A stretch of 64,000 bases of DNA from Pseudomonadota bacterium. Its GTDB lineage: Bacteria > Pseudomonadota > Alphaproteobacteria > Dongiales > Dongiaceae. Below are positions 44,806 through 53,101 of this stretch, piece after piece. The stretch is taken from positions 186,001 to 250,000 of the forward strand of contig JAJYUT010000006.1 in the NCBI GenBank assembly GCA_021792365.1. The letters are read 5' to 3'. Positions within the stretch are counted from its first letter, which is position 1. The number at the start of each line of letters is the position of its first letter. The translations under genes and the position numbers were made by a program. The notes below the pieces were generated by a model that saw nothing but the letters and a program-made list of their open reading frames with translations, did not search any database and was not told the DNA's origin.

Positions 44806-47022
44806 TTGCTCGGCATTATGGGCTATTGGGACCGTCTTTCAGCGCGGCCGGGAGACGCGCCCGAGCTGAAAGTCAGTATCGAAGACGGCAGTCCGAACTT
44901 TCGCATCGAACTGCTACGGCTCATTTGCGGCGACGACGGACCAGAAGGCCCTGGTTTCAAGGCCGAATCAATTGCCTCCGAGATCAACGGCGTGCGGCGC
45001 GGAGGCCGGCAGCCAATACCTGCGGGCTCCTATGTCCACATACCGAACCTGCATTCCATTCGTGGGGACGCCGTCACGCTCGCCGCCCTGGTGATGCCGA
45101 CGTGGGTCGGCAAGCAAGCCAGGCAATGCATCTTGAGTCGGCAGCATCGTTCCTCCAAGGGCATCGCATTGATGGTGAGCGCCTCGGGTTGCGGTGGCCT
45201 TTGGGTTCATGACGGCCAGAACGAAGCTTTTGTGACATGCAATGCCGCTATGCGTGAGAACGCGTGGTACCTGCTGGTGGCAAGCTTCCGTGCCTCGGAC
45301 CGCAACGTCCGGATATTGCAGCGGCCGGTCGGTGGGCATCACCGGATGGAGCCGGATGCCACGGAGGACAGGTCGGTCGACGTCCAGATGCCTTCGCTTC
45401 CCGCCGGCGCGGCACTCATTGCGGCCAGGCATGATCCGGCCCACGGTATTGTGGATCACTTCGACGGGAAGATTGAAGCGCCTGCTCTCTACGTTGGCGC
45501 ATCGGCGAACGATCGTCTTTCCGGCCTTTCACATCCCTTCGACATTGATCTGCCGGCGATCGGAGGATGGGATTTCTCCCGCCATATCGGATCGGCCGAT
45601 ATAGCGGATGTCTCGGGCAATGGCTCCCACGGGCGTTGCATCAACCTCCCGGCGCGCGCCGTCACGAATCACGCCTGGCGCGGCCAGACGGTGGACTGGC
45701 GGACGAGGCCTGATCTCTATGCCGCCATCCACTTTCATTGCGATGACCTGGAGGATTGCGCCTGGAGAACCGATGTGACTTGGCAGGTGCCGGCGGATAT
45801 CCGGAGCGGGGTCTATGCCGCGCGCCTGACGACGGAGGCAGGCGGCGAGGATCTCGTGCCCCTGTTCGTCCTTCCGCCAAAGGGAAAGAGCACCGCGCCG
45901 CTCGCCTTCCTGGCCTCGACGTTCACCTATCTCGCCTACGCCAATAGCCATCACGGATATGAGGATCCGCTGTCGGAGCCGGCCTATGGCGCGCTGCTCG
46001 TGCTGGACCGGACGGACCTGTTCCTGAAGGATCGCCGCGATCTCGGCGTGTCGCTCTACGATCGTCATCGAGACGGCAGCGGGTCTTGCTACAGCTCGGC
46101 CAAGCGTCCGATCCTCAATATGCGACCGAAACGCAGGATCTGGAACTTCAACGCCGACCTGCACATCGTCGATTGGCTGGAGGCGAGCGGGATTTCGTAC
46201 GACATCGTCACGGACGACGTGCTGAATGAGGAAGGCGCCGACCTGCTAAGCCAATATCGCTGCGTGATGACAGGGTCACATCCCGAATACTACTCGGCGC
46301 GGATGCTGGACGCCGTCGAGGAGTGGCTCGGCACCGGTGGTCGGCTGATCTACATGGGAGGGAACGGCTTCTACTGGAAGGTTGCGACCCACCCGGCCTA
46401 CCCGGGCGTCATCGAGGTGCGCAGGGGCGAAGCCGGCACGCGCTGCTTCGAAATGCCGCCCGGAGAGCGGCATCACCAGTTCGATGGGGAGTTCGGCGGC
46501 CTGTGGCGCAGCAATGGCCGCGCACCGCAGCGGCTGGTAGGAGTTGGCTTCGTGGCCGAGGGGTTTGATTCCTGCCACTGGTACGAGCGGACCGCCGCCA
46601 GCCGCGATCCGCGCGCGGCGTTTATTTTCGCGGGAATGGGCGGGGAGAACCGCATCGGCGATTTCGGCGTCCTCGGCGGAGCTGCAGGGTTGGAACTCGA
46701 CGCCGCCGATGCGGCGCTCGGGACGCCGGCACATGCGCTCGTCCTGGCGCGCTCGGCCGGTCACAGCAATGTCTATCTGGTGACGGTCGAGGAGATGGTC
46801 TCGACCCATCCGGCTGTCGACGGTCTCGACAATCCTCTCGTTCGAGCAGAGCTTGTGTTTTTCGAGACGCCCTCAGGCGGCGCCGTCTTCGCCACCGGCT
46901 CCATCGCCTGGGCCGCCTCGCTCTGCCACGACGGCTGTCGCAACAATGTCGCGCAGATCACCGGCAACGTGGTTCGGCGCTTCCTCGATCCAGCTCCATT
47001 CGCGTTGACGGAGAAGAGCTAG
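44806..47022 (+). CDS. dmfA2: N,N-dimethylformamidase-like large (beta, catalytic) subunit
   Basis: A 738-aa subunit of the amidohydrolase that converts dimethylformamide to dimethylamine and formate. I choose the TTG at 44806: AGGAGG lies 8 bases upstream, and the next ATG (44818) is 20 bases from it. The N-terminal ~300 residues are lectin-like (GKIEAPALYVG, IADVSGNGSHGRCIN). The catalytic part has TYLAYAN, SLYDRHRDG, KRPILNMRPK and TGSHPEYYS. In the Paracoccus enzyme iron is held by two Tyr and one Glu with a nearby His; the counterparts here are Tyr378, Tyr418, Glu494 and His492, all kept. Known large subunits are ~762 aa. Overall similarity looks moderate, so a different small amide could be the true substrate. 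Confidence 0.87.
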   Translation: MLGIMGYWDRLSARPGDAPELKVSIEDGSPNFRIELLRLICGDDGPEGPGFKAESIASEINGVRRGGRQPIPAGSYVHIPNLHSIRGDAVTLAALVMPTWVGKQARQCILSRQHRSSKGIALMVSASGCGGLWVHDGQNEAFVTCNAAMRENAWYLLVASFRASDRNVRILQRPVGGHHRMEPDATEDRSVDVQMPSLPAGAALIAARHDPAHGIVDHFDGKIEAPALYVGASANDRLSGLSHPFDIDLPAIGGWDFSRHIGSADIADVSGNGSHGRCINLPARAVTNHAWRGQTVDWRTRPDLYAAIHFHCDDLEDCAWRTDVTWQVPADIRSGVYAARLTTEAGGEDLVPLFVLPPKGKSTAPLAFLASTFTYLAYANSHHGYEDPLSEPAYGALLVLDRTDLFLKDRRDLGVSLYDRHRDGSGSCYSSAKRPILNMRPKRRIWNFNADLHIVDWLEASGISYDIVTDDVLNEEGADLLSQYRCVMTGSHPEYYSARMLDAVEEWLGTGGRLIYMGGNGFYWKVATHPAYPGVIEVRRGEAGTRCFEMPPGERHHQFDGEFGGLWRSNGRAPQRLVGVGFVAEGFDSCHWYERTAASRDPRAAFIFAGMGGENRIGDFGVLGGAAGLELDAADAALGTPAHALVLARSAGHSNVYLVTVEEMVSTHPAVDGLDNPLVRAELVFFETPSGGAVFATGSIAWAASLCHDGCRNNVAQITGNVVRRFLDPAPFALTEKS

Positions 47023-47756
47023 CTCGTCCGCGCATCCCTCGCGGCTGTCACCAGGTCCAGCCAACGGTCGGTCATGGTCCGGCAGAAGGCCGCGCCGCCT
47101 TCGAAATGCGTCTCGATCTCCGCAAGGACTCTCGCCTCGACCGCTTCGGCCCGGTCGCCATAGTGCCGGATCATCGCCGGCCAGCAATCGCGCGGGAAAT
47201 TGCGGGCGTCCTTGAGCGTCACCTCCGGATGGGCCTGGATGCCGTAGATGGACGAGCCGATCCGGAACGCCTGGTTCTCACAGACCTCGTTGCGCATCAG
47301 GAGCACCGCGTCCTGCGGAAGATCGAAGCTGTCTTCGTGCATCTGCATGACGCGCTGCTGCGACGCCATCCCGCGAAACAGCGGATCGCGCTCGCCGGCT
47401 GGCGTCAGGTGGATGCTGGGATAGCCGACCTCCAGGCCGCCAAAGCGATAGACCTCCTGGCCGAAGGCGCGGGCGATGAGCTGCGAACCGAGGCACAATC
47501 CCAGGACCGGTACCTCGGCCTGGCGGCACGTCCGAATCAGGGACAGCATCGGTGCGAAGGCCGGATAATTGGCGTCGTCGCCCGCATGCATCGGCCCGCC
47601 CAGGAGGATGAGCCCGTCAAACCCATCGACGGTCTTCGGCACGTCGTCCCCATGATGCGGAAACAGCGTCACCAGCTTGGCGCCACGCTCGATCGCGCGC
47701 GCACCGACCAATCCGACCGGGGTCACCGGACAATGCTGCAACACGAGGAGGCGCAT
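47019..47756 (-). CDS. Class-I glutamine amidotransferase-like protein
   Basis: A 245-aa stand-alone GATase domain. The nucleophile elbow is VLGLCLGSQLIARAFG with Cys88, and the His-Glu pair is YGIQAHPEVT (His176, Glu178). The oxyanion region LILLGGPMHAGDD is present, so the triad is complete. Such proteins are often labelled GMP-synthase-like; they may hydrolyse gamma-glutamyl compounds. I chose ATG 47756 with AGGA upstream; ATG 47783 and TTG 47789 are also in frame. The stop overlaps the stop of the convergent dimethylformamidase gene by 4 bp. Divergent from the aminotransferase gene. A role in amine or gamma-glutamyl-amide metabolism fits the context but is inferred. Confidence 0.85.
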   Translation of the reverse strand: MRLLVLQHCPVTPVGLVGARAIERGAKLVTLFPHHGDDVPKTVDGFDGLILLGGPMHAGDDANYPAFAPMLSLIRTCRQAEVPVLGLCLGSQLIARAFGQEVYRFGGLEVGYPSIHLTPAGERDPLFRGMASQQRVMQMHEDSFDLPQDAVLLMRNEVCENQAFRIGSSIYGIQAHPEVTLKDARNFPRDCWPAMIRHYGDRAEAVEARVLAEIETHFEGGAAFCRTMTDRWLDLVTAARDARTS

Positions 47757-47878
47757 GAGATCGTCCTGTCGCTCTTGAGTCATCGCCAAATAGTGCGGAA
47801 GGCCCCGCGCTTCAAGCCGATTTGACGTGCTTCCAAGTGTTCGCTAGCAATGACCGGATTCGATGAAAGGCGGCAGAA

Positions 47879-49237
47879 ATGAATCGGCAGGCCCACGGAA
47901 CCTCGAAACCGGCTCACGGCGAGGTGCCCGATTCGAATCTTCCCAGGATCGCCTATGGCAGAGGAAGCCGTCTCTTCGATGTCGATGGGAAGGACTATAT
48001 CGACGGGTCGGGCGGGCCGGCGGTGTTCTGTCTCGGTCACGCGCATCCGGAAGTGAACGAAGCCATCAAGCAGCAGCTTGACCGCATCGCCCATGGCTAT
48101 CGTTACAATTTTACCAGCGATCCGCTGGAGGAGTTGACGGAGATTGTCGCCGGACAATGTGGCCCGGGCTTCGGCAGGATGATATTCACCACCGGTGGCT
48201 CAGAGGCCGTCGAATCGGCGCTCAAGGTCGCCCTGCACTATCACACCGCGAACGGCGAGCCGTCGCGCCGGCGTTTCATCGCGCGACGCCGGTCCTGGCA
48301 CGGCAATACCCTGGGCGCCCTGTCCGTGTCCGAGTTCAAGGAACGGCGGGATCCGTTCGAGGGCGCCCTCATCCCGGTCTCGCATCTCTCCTCCACCAAC
48401 GCCTATCGGCCGCCGGCTGGCGTGGCGCCGGCTGAGGTTGCGCAACATTGCGCGCAAGAACTGGAAGAGGAGATTGTCCGGCTTGGCGCGCGCAACGTGG
48501 CCGCGTTCATCTTCGAGCCGGTGGTGGGTGCGGCAGGCGGGGTAGTGCCGGCGCCTGACGGATACGCCCGTCTCGTCCGCGATGTCTGCGACCGACAGGG
48601 AGTTCTCCTGATTGCTGACGAAGTCATGTGTGGAGCCGGCCGTTGCGGTACCTGGCGGGCACTGGCCCATGATGGCGTGGAGCCGGATGTGATGGCTGTC
48701 GCCAAGGGGCTTGCCGGCGGCTATGTCCCGCTCGGCGCGACGATCTATCATGACCGGATTGCCGCCGTTCTGGACGTGAAGGCCGGCGGCCCGATGACGG
48801 GCCATACCTTCACCGGGCATACCCTCGCCTGCGCGGCCGGCGTTGCCGTCCAGCGCATCGTGGCCCGCGACCGCTTGCTTCAGCGCGTTGCGGCCGGCGG
48901 TCCGGCATTGATGACGCGGTTGCGGGAGCGGTTGGGCGATCTCCCGGCGCTTGGCGATGTCCGCGGCCGGGGATTCTTCATCGGCCTGGAGTTCGTTTCC
49001 GACCGCTTGAGCAAGACGCCATTCCCGGCCGGGCTCGGCTTGCACCTCCGGATTCGCGCACGATCGCTCGAGAACGGCCTCATCTGCTATCCGATGGGCG
49101 GCAATGTGGACGGCATCGCGGGCGACACGGTCATTCTCGCGCCGCCATACAACGCCAGCGCGCCCGAGCTCGATGAGATCGTCGAAAAGCTGGACTGCTC
49201 GGTGCGCCAGGCGCTCAACGACATTGCGGCCGCATGA
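47879..49237 (+). CDS. Class-III PLP-dependent aminotransferase
   Basis: A 452-aa omega-amino acid or amine:pyruvate type transaminase. FDVDGKDYIDGSGGPAVFCLGHAHPEV is the usual opening. The phosphate-binding loop is FTTGGSEAVESALKVA, with SWHGNTLGALSVS behind it. Asp247 is in LLIADEVMCGAGRCG, and Lys276 in VMAVAKGLAGGYVPLGA forms the Schiff base. The glutamate/aspartate switch region cannot define the substrate. It starts at an ATG about 90 bp from the divergent amidotransferase gene. It may act on the amine products of neighbouring amide or amine catabolism. The end is 2 bp from the phage-like debris on the other strand. Confidence 0.9.
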   Translation: MNRQAHGTSKPAHGEVPDSNLPRIAYGRGSRLFDVDGKDYIDGSGGPAVFCLGHAHPEVNEAIKQQLDRIAHGYRYNFTSDPLEELTEIVAGQCGPGFGRMIFTTGGSEAVESALKVALHYHTANGEPSRRRFIARRRSWHGNTLGALSVSEFKERRDPFEGALIPVSHLSSTNAYRPPAGVAPAEVAQHCAQELEEEIVRLGARNVAAFIFEPVVGAAGGVVPAPDGYARLVRDVCDRQGVLLIADEVMCGAGRCGTWRALAHDGVEPDVMAVAKGLAGGYVPLGATIYHDRIAAVLDVKAGGPMTGHTFTGHTLACAAGVAVQRIVARDRLLQRVAAGGPALMTRLRERLGDLPALGDVRGRGFFIGLEFVSDRLSKTPFPAGLGLHLRIRARSLENGLICYPMGGNVDGIAGDTVILAPPYNASAPELDEIVEKLDCSVRQALNDIAAA

Positions 49238-49238
49238 G

Positions 49239-49454
49239 CTACGATCCCGTCTGGAGCTGGTCGAGCGTCCGCAGCAGGTCTGCGAGCCGATCCATCGCGA
49301 CCCCTTCCCCGGTGCCGCCGCACAAGCGGTTCACGACGTCGCGGACCTCTGCGTCTGGATGCCGGTTCACGGCGCCGATGGAGCTGTCGCACAACGCGGC
49401 AAGGTTGACTGCGAGCTTCTTATCGTTGAAGGCCTGCCTGTCCCGGTCCAACCA
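49239..49454 (-). pseudogene. C-terminal tail of an unidentified phage-like gene
   Basis: About 70 residues in good coding register: RQAFNDKKLAVNLAALCDSS, then AVNRHPDAEVRDVVNRLCGG and MDRLADLLRTLDQLQTG before a stop at 49239. It has no plausible start; upstream it merges, out of frame, with the truncated terminase across a deletion point near 49450. The family was not recognised. Helical content and position suggest a phage or mobile-element protein. Confidence 0.4.
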
Positions 49455-49821
49455 GCGAGTTGAAGTTGTCCGAGCCGACGACCTGCCAGACGGAGCCGTT
49501 GACCAGCTTGATCCGCATGTCGTCGTCGCGCTGCCCAACGCGGATGGACGATGGAAACGCCTCGTCGATGCGCCGCTTGCCGGTATGCGGGTTGATTGCG
49601 TCCCAGATCGCCTTCCGGGCCTGCGAGGCTTCCGGCAGCATGTGCCAATAGGTGCCCGCGCGCTGCATCGCCGCGCAGGCGGCCCAATGCAGGCACACCT
49701 CGTCCTTGCCCGCACGCCGGTGCCAGACCGCGATCGCCCGCTTGCCTCCGGATTCGAGATAGCGCCACAGCCGCTGCTGGTAGGCGCGCGGCCGCCATTG
49801 GTTCGGCAAAGTGATGTCCAT
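49420..49821 (-). pseudogene. Phage terminase large subunit, N-terminal fragment
   Basis: From ATG 49821 about 120 residues resemble the ATPase domain of phage terminase large subunits, which pump DNA into capsids. WRPRAYQQRLWRYLESGGKRA leads into IAVWHRRAGKDEVCLHWAA with the terminase-type Walker A (RRAGKD). ARKAIWDAINPHTGKRRID and LVNGSVWQVVGSDNFNSLVG follow, the last being the conserved motif ahead of the Walker B strand. Then the frame is lost: 11 foreign residues and a stop. A full protein would have 450 aa or more, so at least two thirds is deleted, including the nuclease domain. Confidence 0.75.
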
Positions 49822-49879
49822 GGAACGCGGCACCTTGCATGGTTTCGCGCGACGGCCAGGTCCGGTAGAGCCGGCACGA

Positions 49880-50248
49880 TCAAGATAGGCTCGCTTCGAC
49901 GTGCGTGCTGTAGGCCCTCCATGCCAGATAGCCGCAGATCGCCACCGCGAGAAGGCCGATGGCCAGCGCGCGCCTCGGCAAGTTGCGCCACAGCAAGCAA
50001 ATGACGGCGAGGATCGACAGGATGAAGTCAGGCACGCTGTCCCACACGAAGGCGCGCCAGGAGCAAAAGGCTTTGGACTTGCCGCAGCCCGCTTCCCCTC
50101 CGACCAGACGCTCATATTCCTCGGGCCGCAGAACGAGCACATCAAGCCACGTATGGATCGTCATGAAGACGAACAGAACCAGGACCAGGCGCGCAATCCA
50201 CCCTCCGATCCATTGAATGGTGGATGTAGCAATCCGCGGCGTTATCAT
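49880..50248 (-). CDS. Small membrane protein A (paralogue of 50854-51237), possible immunity protein
   Basis: A ~122-aa protein with about three hydrophobic segments (IARLVLVLFVFMTIHTWLDVL, FILSILAVICLLW, ALAIGLLAVAICGYLAW). The start at ATG 50248 lies 4 bp after the end of the toxin-like gene; a longer frame to 50314 overlaps that gene. WLDVLVLRPEEYERLVGGEA then CG and AFCSWRAFVWD line up closely with WLDILVLQRGEYDRLIGSEA, CG, AYCSWPAFIWR in the protein at 50854-51237, including two paired Cys positions. The loop with these Cys is probably periplasmic. Adjacency to an L,D-transpeptidase-fold toxin suggests an immunity role; this is inference. No named family recognised. Confidence 0.6.
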   Translation of the reverse strand: MITPRIATSTIQWIGGWIARLVLVLFVFMTIHTWLDVLVLRPEEYERLVGGEAGCGKSKAFCSWRAFVWDSVPDFILSILAVICLLWRNLPRRALAIGLLAVAICGYLAWRAYSTHVEASLS

Positions 50249-50252
50249 CGAC

Positions 50253-50810
50253 TTATCGCCTGCGATGGTTCGGAGCTCCTTGCCAACCGTAGTCGACGTC
50301 AACGTCGATCTCATCCTGGCCGAGCGCCTGCATCAGATCGGCGAAGTTATCCATTTCGCTCGTGAGATCGATGCAGCCGGCCGATCCCGGGAATAGACCT
50401 CCATGGATCGAGAAATTGTCGCGGCCAAAGGTCCTGGTGTCCGTCTTGGGTGTGAGCCAAAATCTGTAGTTTCCCCAAGCTGGTGTTCCGTGAGGCCATG
50501 GTCAGCGACCCCACATGCCCTTAAATCGCTTTCAAGAACTCGTATCCTCGTGCCGCTGCATCTCGCTGACCTTCGCGCGATAACTGCCCTGCGGCGCCGG
50601 GCCATGGTCGCGATAGGATTGGTATTCCGGCCCTTGCGTTCCCGGCCTGCCCGATACAGCGGGCCAGCTCATGATGGGCTCTCCGTTCTCCTGGAGCGTC
50701 AGCTTGCTTCCGTCGAATTGCAAAGCGTAATTGGGATGCATCCGTTCCTCGTAGCGGCGAAGCCGTTCGCGGAAGTCGACATCGGCCTTGCTGTTGCTTG
50801 CATCAGCCAC
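50253..50810 (-). pseudogene. Tlde1/DUF2778-like L,D-transpeptidase-fold toxin gene with two in-frame TGA codons
   Basis: A GTG start at 50810 with GAGG upstream opens a 186-codon frame. Codon 93 (50532-50534) and codon 103 (50502-50504) are TGA; otherwise the frame is intact to TAA at 50253. Residues 27-80 (YALQFDGSKLTLQENGEP, SWPAVSGRPG, APQGSYRAKVSEMQ) match the start of the Tlde1/DUF2778 domain. After the stops come PWPHGTPAWGNYRFWLTPK, FGRDNFSIHGG and PGSAGCIDLTSEM, with the catalytic His136 and Cys146. Such proteins are L,D-transpeptidase-like effectors acting on peptidoglycan tetrapeptides in the target periplasm. The second TGA probably derives from a GGA Gly (GRGPWP is usual). Without readthrough the catalytic half is not made. 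Confidence 0.75.
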
Positions 50811-50853
50811 GTTATCCTCTTCTCGTTCAGCACTTCACGCGGACGTCGACGCA

Positions 50854-51237
50854 CTACGTTCTGGTTCTAATAGTGTCTTCACTCGCCCTTTGCTGCTGCA
50901 GTGGATGACTGGTAAGCGCGTCGTACGCCGTCCAAATGAGGCAGGCGCAGATCGCCAGCGCAATGGCGCGGAGCACGGTTTCCCTTCTCGGCAGGCCTCG
51001 CCATGGCAAGGCCACGGCAGATGCGACGGCGAGAGCGTCCAAAGGTGCTCCGCGCCATATGAAGGCCGGCCAGGAGCAGTACGCCTCGACGATGCCACAG
51101 GCCGCCTCCGACCCGATGAGGCGATCATACTCCCCGCGCTGCAGAACCAGTATGTCGAGCCAGCCATACGCATTGGCGGCAATGAACAGGAACAAGAAGG
51201 ACCGAACAGCCCAGCCGACAAGGCGATACCAGCTCAC
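50854..51237 (-). CDS. Small membrane protein B (paralogue of 49880-50248), possible immunity protein
   Basis: A 127-aa protein starting with GTG. Three hydrophobic stretches are visible (AVRSFLFLFIAANAYGWLDIL, LDALAVASAVALPW, VLRAIALAICACLIWTAYD). It shares with the protein at 49880-50248 the pattern W-L-D-hydrophobic-L-V-L, E-Y-acidic-R-L, G-x-E-A-x-C-G, C-S-W-x-A-F. It is first in a three-gene minus-strand run: B, then the toxin-like gene 43 bp later, then A. A duplicated protein flanking a peptidoglycan-targeting toxin would fit immunity, but the family is not one I can name and function is unproven. Confidence 0.6.
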   Translation of the reverse strand: MSWYRLVGWAVRSFLFLFIAANAYGWLDILVLQRGEYDRLIGSEAACGIVEAYCSWPAFIWRGAPLDALAVASAVALPWRGLPRRETVLRAIALAICACLIWTAYDALTSHPLQQQRASEDTIRTRT

Positions 51238-51539
51238 TGCAACTCGCTTCGATCCACCCGCTGCGTCCTTCGATTAGACGAATCGCACACCGGAATGGAT
51301 GAGCACTACCTTAGGTTGCTTGCGCTCACGAGACCATTATCTCATTTCAGCGGAAGCGCATGCAGAGAAGTGCAACCATTTTTGTAGGCCCTGAGAGCTG
51401 ATCTTGCCCCCTCACCCACCACTCCGACGATGGCTGGATCATGCCCGAGGCTATAACGAACGTCAAGAATTTCCCGCGGCACGTGTGTCATAGTGTCACG
51501 AAATTCGGGCACCGTGGGGCGGTCACAGCCCCCAATCGC
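51238..51539. other. Intergenic region upstream of the toxin-like cluster
   Basis: 302 bp with base composition lower in GC than the chromosomal genes (for example TTAGGTTGCTTGCG ... GACCATTATCTCATTTCAG near 51310-51345). It should carry the promoter of the minus-strand cluster beginning at 51237. No open frame, RNA gene or symmetric site was recognised. Confidence 0.35.
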
Positions 51540-52307
51540 TCATGCGCGCTTGGCGAGATACGCATCGCATAGCTCGCGCAGCCGCGCGCGGCCGAAACTT
51601 GGATCGTGACCGGCATGGACGATCGTGACAGGCAGCTGACGCAGCCTTTTCATGGTCGAGACATAGGTGGCGATGTCCGATCCGGGCAGCTGGTCCAGCA
51701 GCGGCCCGTCATAGACCGCATCACCCGAGAACAGGATGCCCGTCTTGGCTTCCCATAGGCCGATGCTGCCCGGCGAATGTCCCGGCAGATGCAGGATCTC
51801 GAAGTGCCGGTCACCGATATCGACGACGTCGCCCTCCTCCACGGTTCGGGTCGCCGGCGCGGGCGGCACCCGGTAGGAGCCCGGATCGTACCCGTGATCG
51901 GGCACCGCCGTGAACAGTTCCGCCGGAACCTCATAGCCGGCGGCACGGATGCTCTCGACCAGCGCATCCTCCTTGCCGGCGCCGTAGAGCGAAGCTTCAT
52001 GACCCGAAGCCGCCTTGCCGGCTTCCGCATTGTGGATCACACGATCGTCGAATTCATGGAACCCGCCGATATGGTCGTAATGCGCGTGCGTCACGACCGC
52101 GGTCAGTGGCTTCTCGAACAGGTGCCGGGCGGCCGTCTTGAGGCTCGCCATGCCGAGGCCCGTATCGATCAGCAGGTGCCGGTCACGCCCGCGCACATGC
52201 CAGATGTTGCAGCGGATCAGCGGATCGACATGCGGCTCCCAGATCAGCGTGACGTCGTCATCGACCCGCTGGAACTCGAACCATTTGTCGGCAACCTGGA
52301 AACCCAT
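51540..52307 (-). CDS. MBL-fold metallo-hydrolase
   Basis: A 255-aa metallo-beta-lactamase-fold hydrolase. The metal motif H-x-H-x-D-H is complete as HAHYDH (His74, His76, Asp78, His79). LLIDTGLGM, LHLPGHSPGSIGLWEAKTGILFSGDAVYDG and IVHAGHDPSFG supply the remaining ligands. The build is nearest to small glyoxalase-II or lactonase-like hydrolases; DHGYDPGSYRVPPAPATRTVEEGD is a long loop over the active site. The substrate cannot be deduced. It sits among phage-like genes on the same strand but shows no phage character and is probably a host gene or cargo. Confidence 0.87.
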   Translation of the reverse strand: MGFQVADKWFEFQRVDDDVTLIWEPHVDPLIRCNIWHVRGRDRHLLIDTGLGMASLKTAARHLFEKPLTAVVTHAHYDHIGGFHEFDDRVIHNAEAGKAASGHEASLYGAGKEDALVESIRAAGYEVPAELFTAVPDHGYDPGSYRVPPAPATRTVEEGDVVDIGDRHFEILHLPGHSPGSIGLWEAKTGILFSGDAVYDGPLLDQLPGSDIATYVSTMKRLRQLPVTIVHAGHDPSFGRARLRELCDAYLAKRA

Positions 52308-52352
52308 GCCGGCTCTCCCCCGCGGCGTGCCTGCGGAAGAGCTTAGCCGGTT

Positions 52353-53096
52353 TCATGGACCGCCACCATCGCGCGGCGCTCGCCAGTACCGGTCGAGCCC
52401 GTCCGCCAGCCTGGCCACGCAGCTGGCCCAGCCGATCCTGTGCTTGCGCGCGACCGGATAGATCGCGATGCCCAGCACGGCCACGCGCAGGACGATGTCC
52501 AGGGTCGCTGGTGCCTCCGCGCGTAGCCGTTCGGCCCAGGGCACGAACCGCTTGGCGTGGATCAGCGCCGCCCGCTCGGGCAGCGGCATCTCCTGCCAGC
52601 CCTTCGGCCGGTCGATCTCCGAAAGCCGCGAGACGCGCGCCCGCCCGGCGCGCGTGATCGCCTCATGCACCCAGCCGATCTCCCGCGCGGCGCGGACCTG
52701 ATCCTCGCTCAGCTTTCCCTTGCCGTGCAGCAGATCGATGGGATCGATGAAAGCCGGGCGCACCGCCGACTCGGCGGCGGGGCCGAGATCCTGGCCTTTG
52801 GCCTTCCCGCCCCCGCCGAAGCGCCGGGTCAGGCCCGCCAGGTCGCTGACCCGCCGCAGTCGCTCCGCGATCGCCTCCGACAAATGCCGCGCCAGCACCT
52901 CGTCATCGCCGGCCCGCTCAGCCAGCGTCTTGCGCCCCTGCAGCGCCTCGATTTCGCGCTCGAGCCTGGCCGTCTCGCTCCGGATTTGCCCAACCGCATC
53001 CGGCTTGCGCATCCGGAGGGCTTGCGTCAGCACCGCCAGATGCGCCTGCCACAGGGCGGCCTCGCCGGGCGGGCGCACGCGCGAAGCGGATCGCAT
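52353..53096 (-). CDS. Hypothetical phage-like protein
   Basis: A ~247-aa mostly helical protein. Residues ~30-75 (RSETARLEREIEALQGRKTLAERAG) look like a coiled coil. A glycine/lysine-rich loop (GGGGKAKGQD) lies near residue 100. The C-terminal ~60 residues are Ala/Leu/Arg-rich with a mildly hydrophobic segment (LDIVLRVAVLGIAIYPVA). ATG 53096 or the overlapping GTG 53105 could be the start; the latter overlaps the previous gene as GTGA. It is last of a chain of five tightly packed minus-strand genes behind the Cro-like gene. No family recognised. Confidence 0.55.
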   Translation of the reverse strand: MRSASRVRPPGEAALWQAHLAVLTQALRMRKPDAVGQIRSETARLEREIEALQGRKTLAERAGDDEVLARHLSEAIAERLRRVSDLAGLTRRFGGGGKAKGQDLGPAAESAVRPAFIDPIDLLHGKGKLSEDQVRAAREIGWVHEAITRAGRARVSRLSEIDRPKGWQEMPLPERAALIHAKRFVPWAERLRAEAPATLDIVLRVAVLGIAIYPVARKHRIGWASCVARLADGLDRYWRAPRDGGGP

Positions 53097-53101
53097 CGGT
53101 G

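Noticed and set aside
49880-51237. Type VI secretion cluster around the Tlde1-like gene
   Set aside because: No Hcp, VgrG, PAAR or Tss protein is encoded in the window, so the delivery route is unknown.
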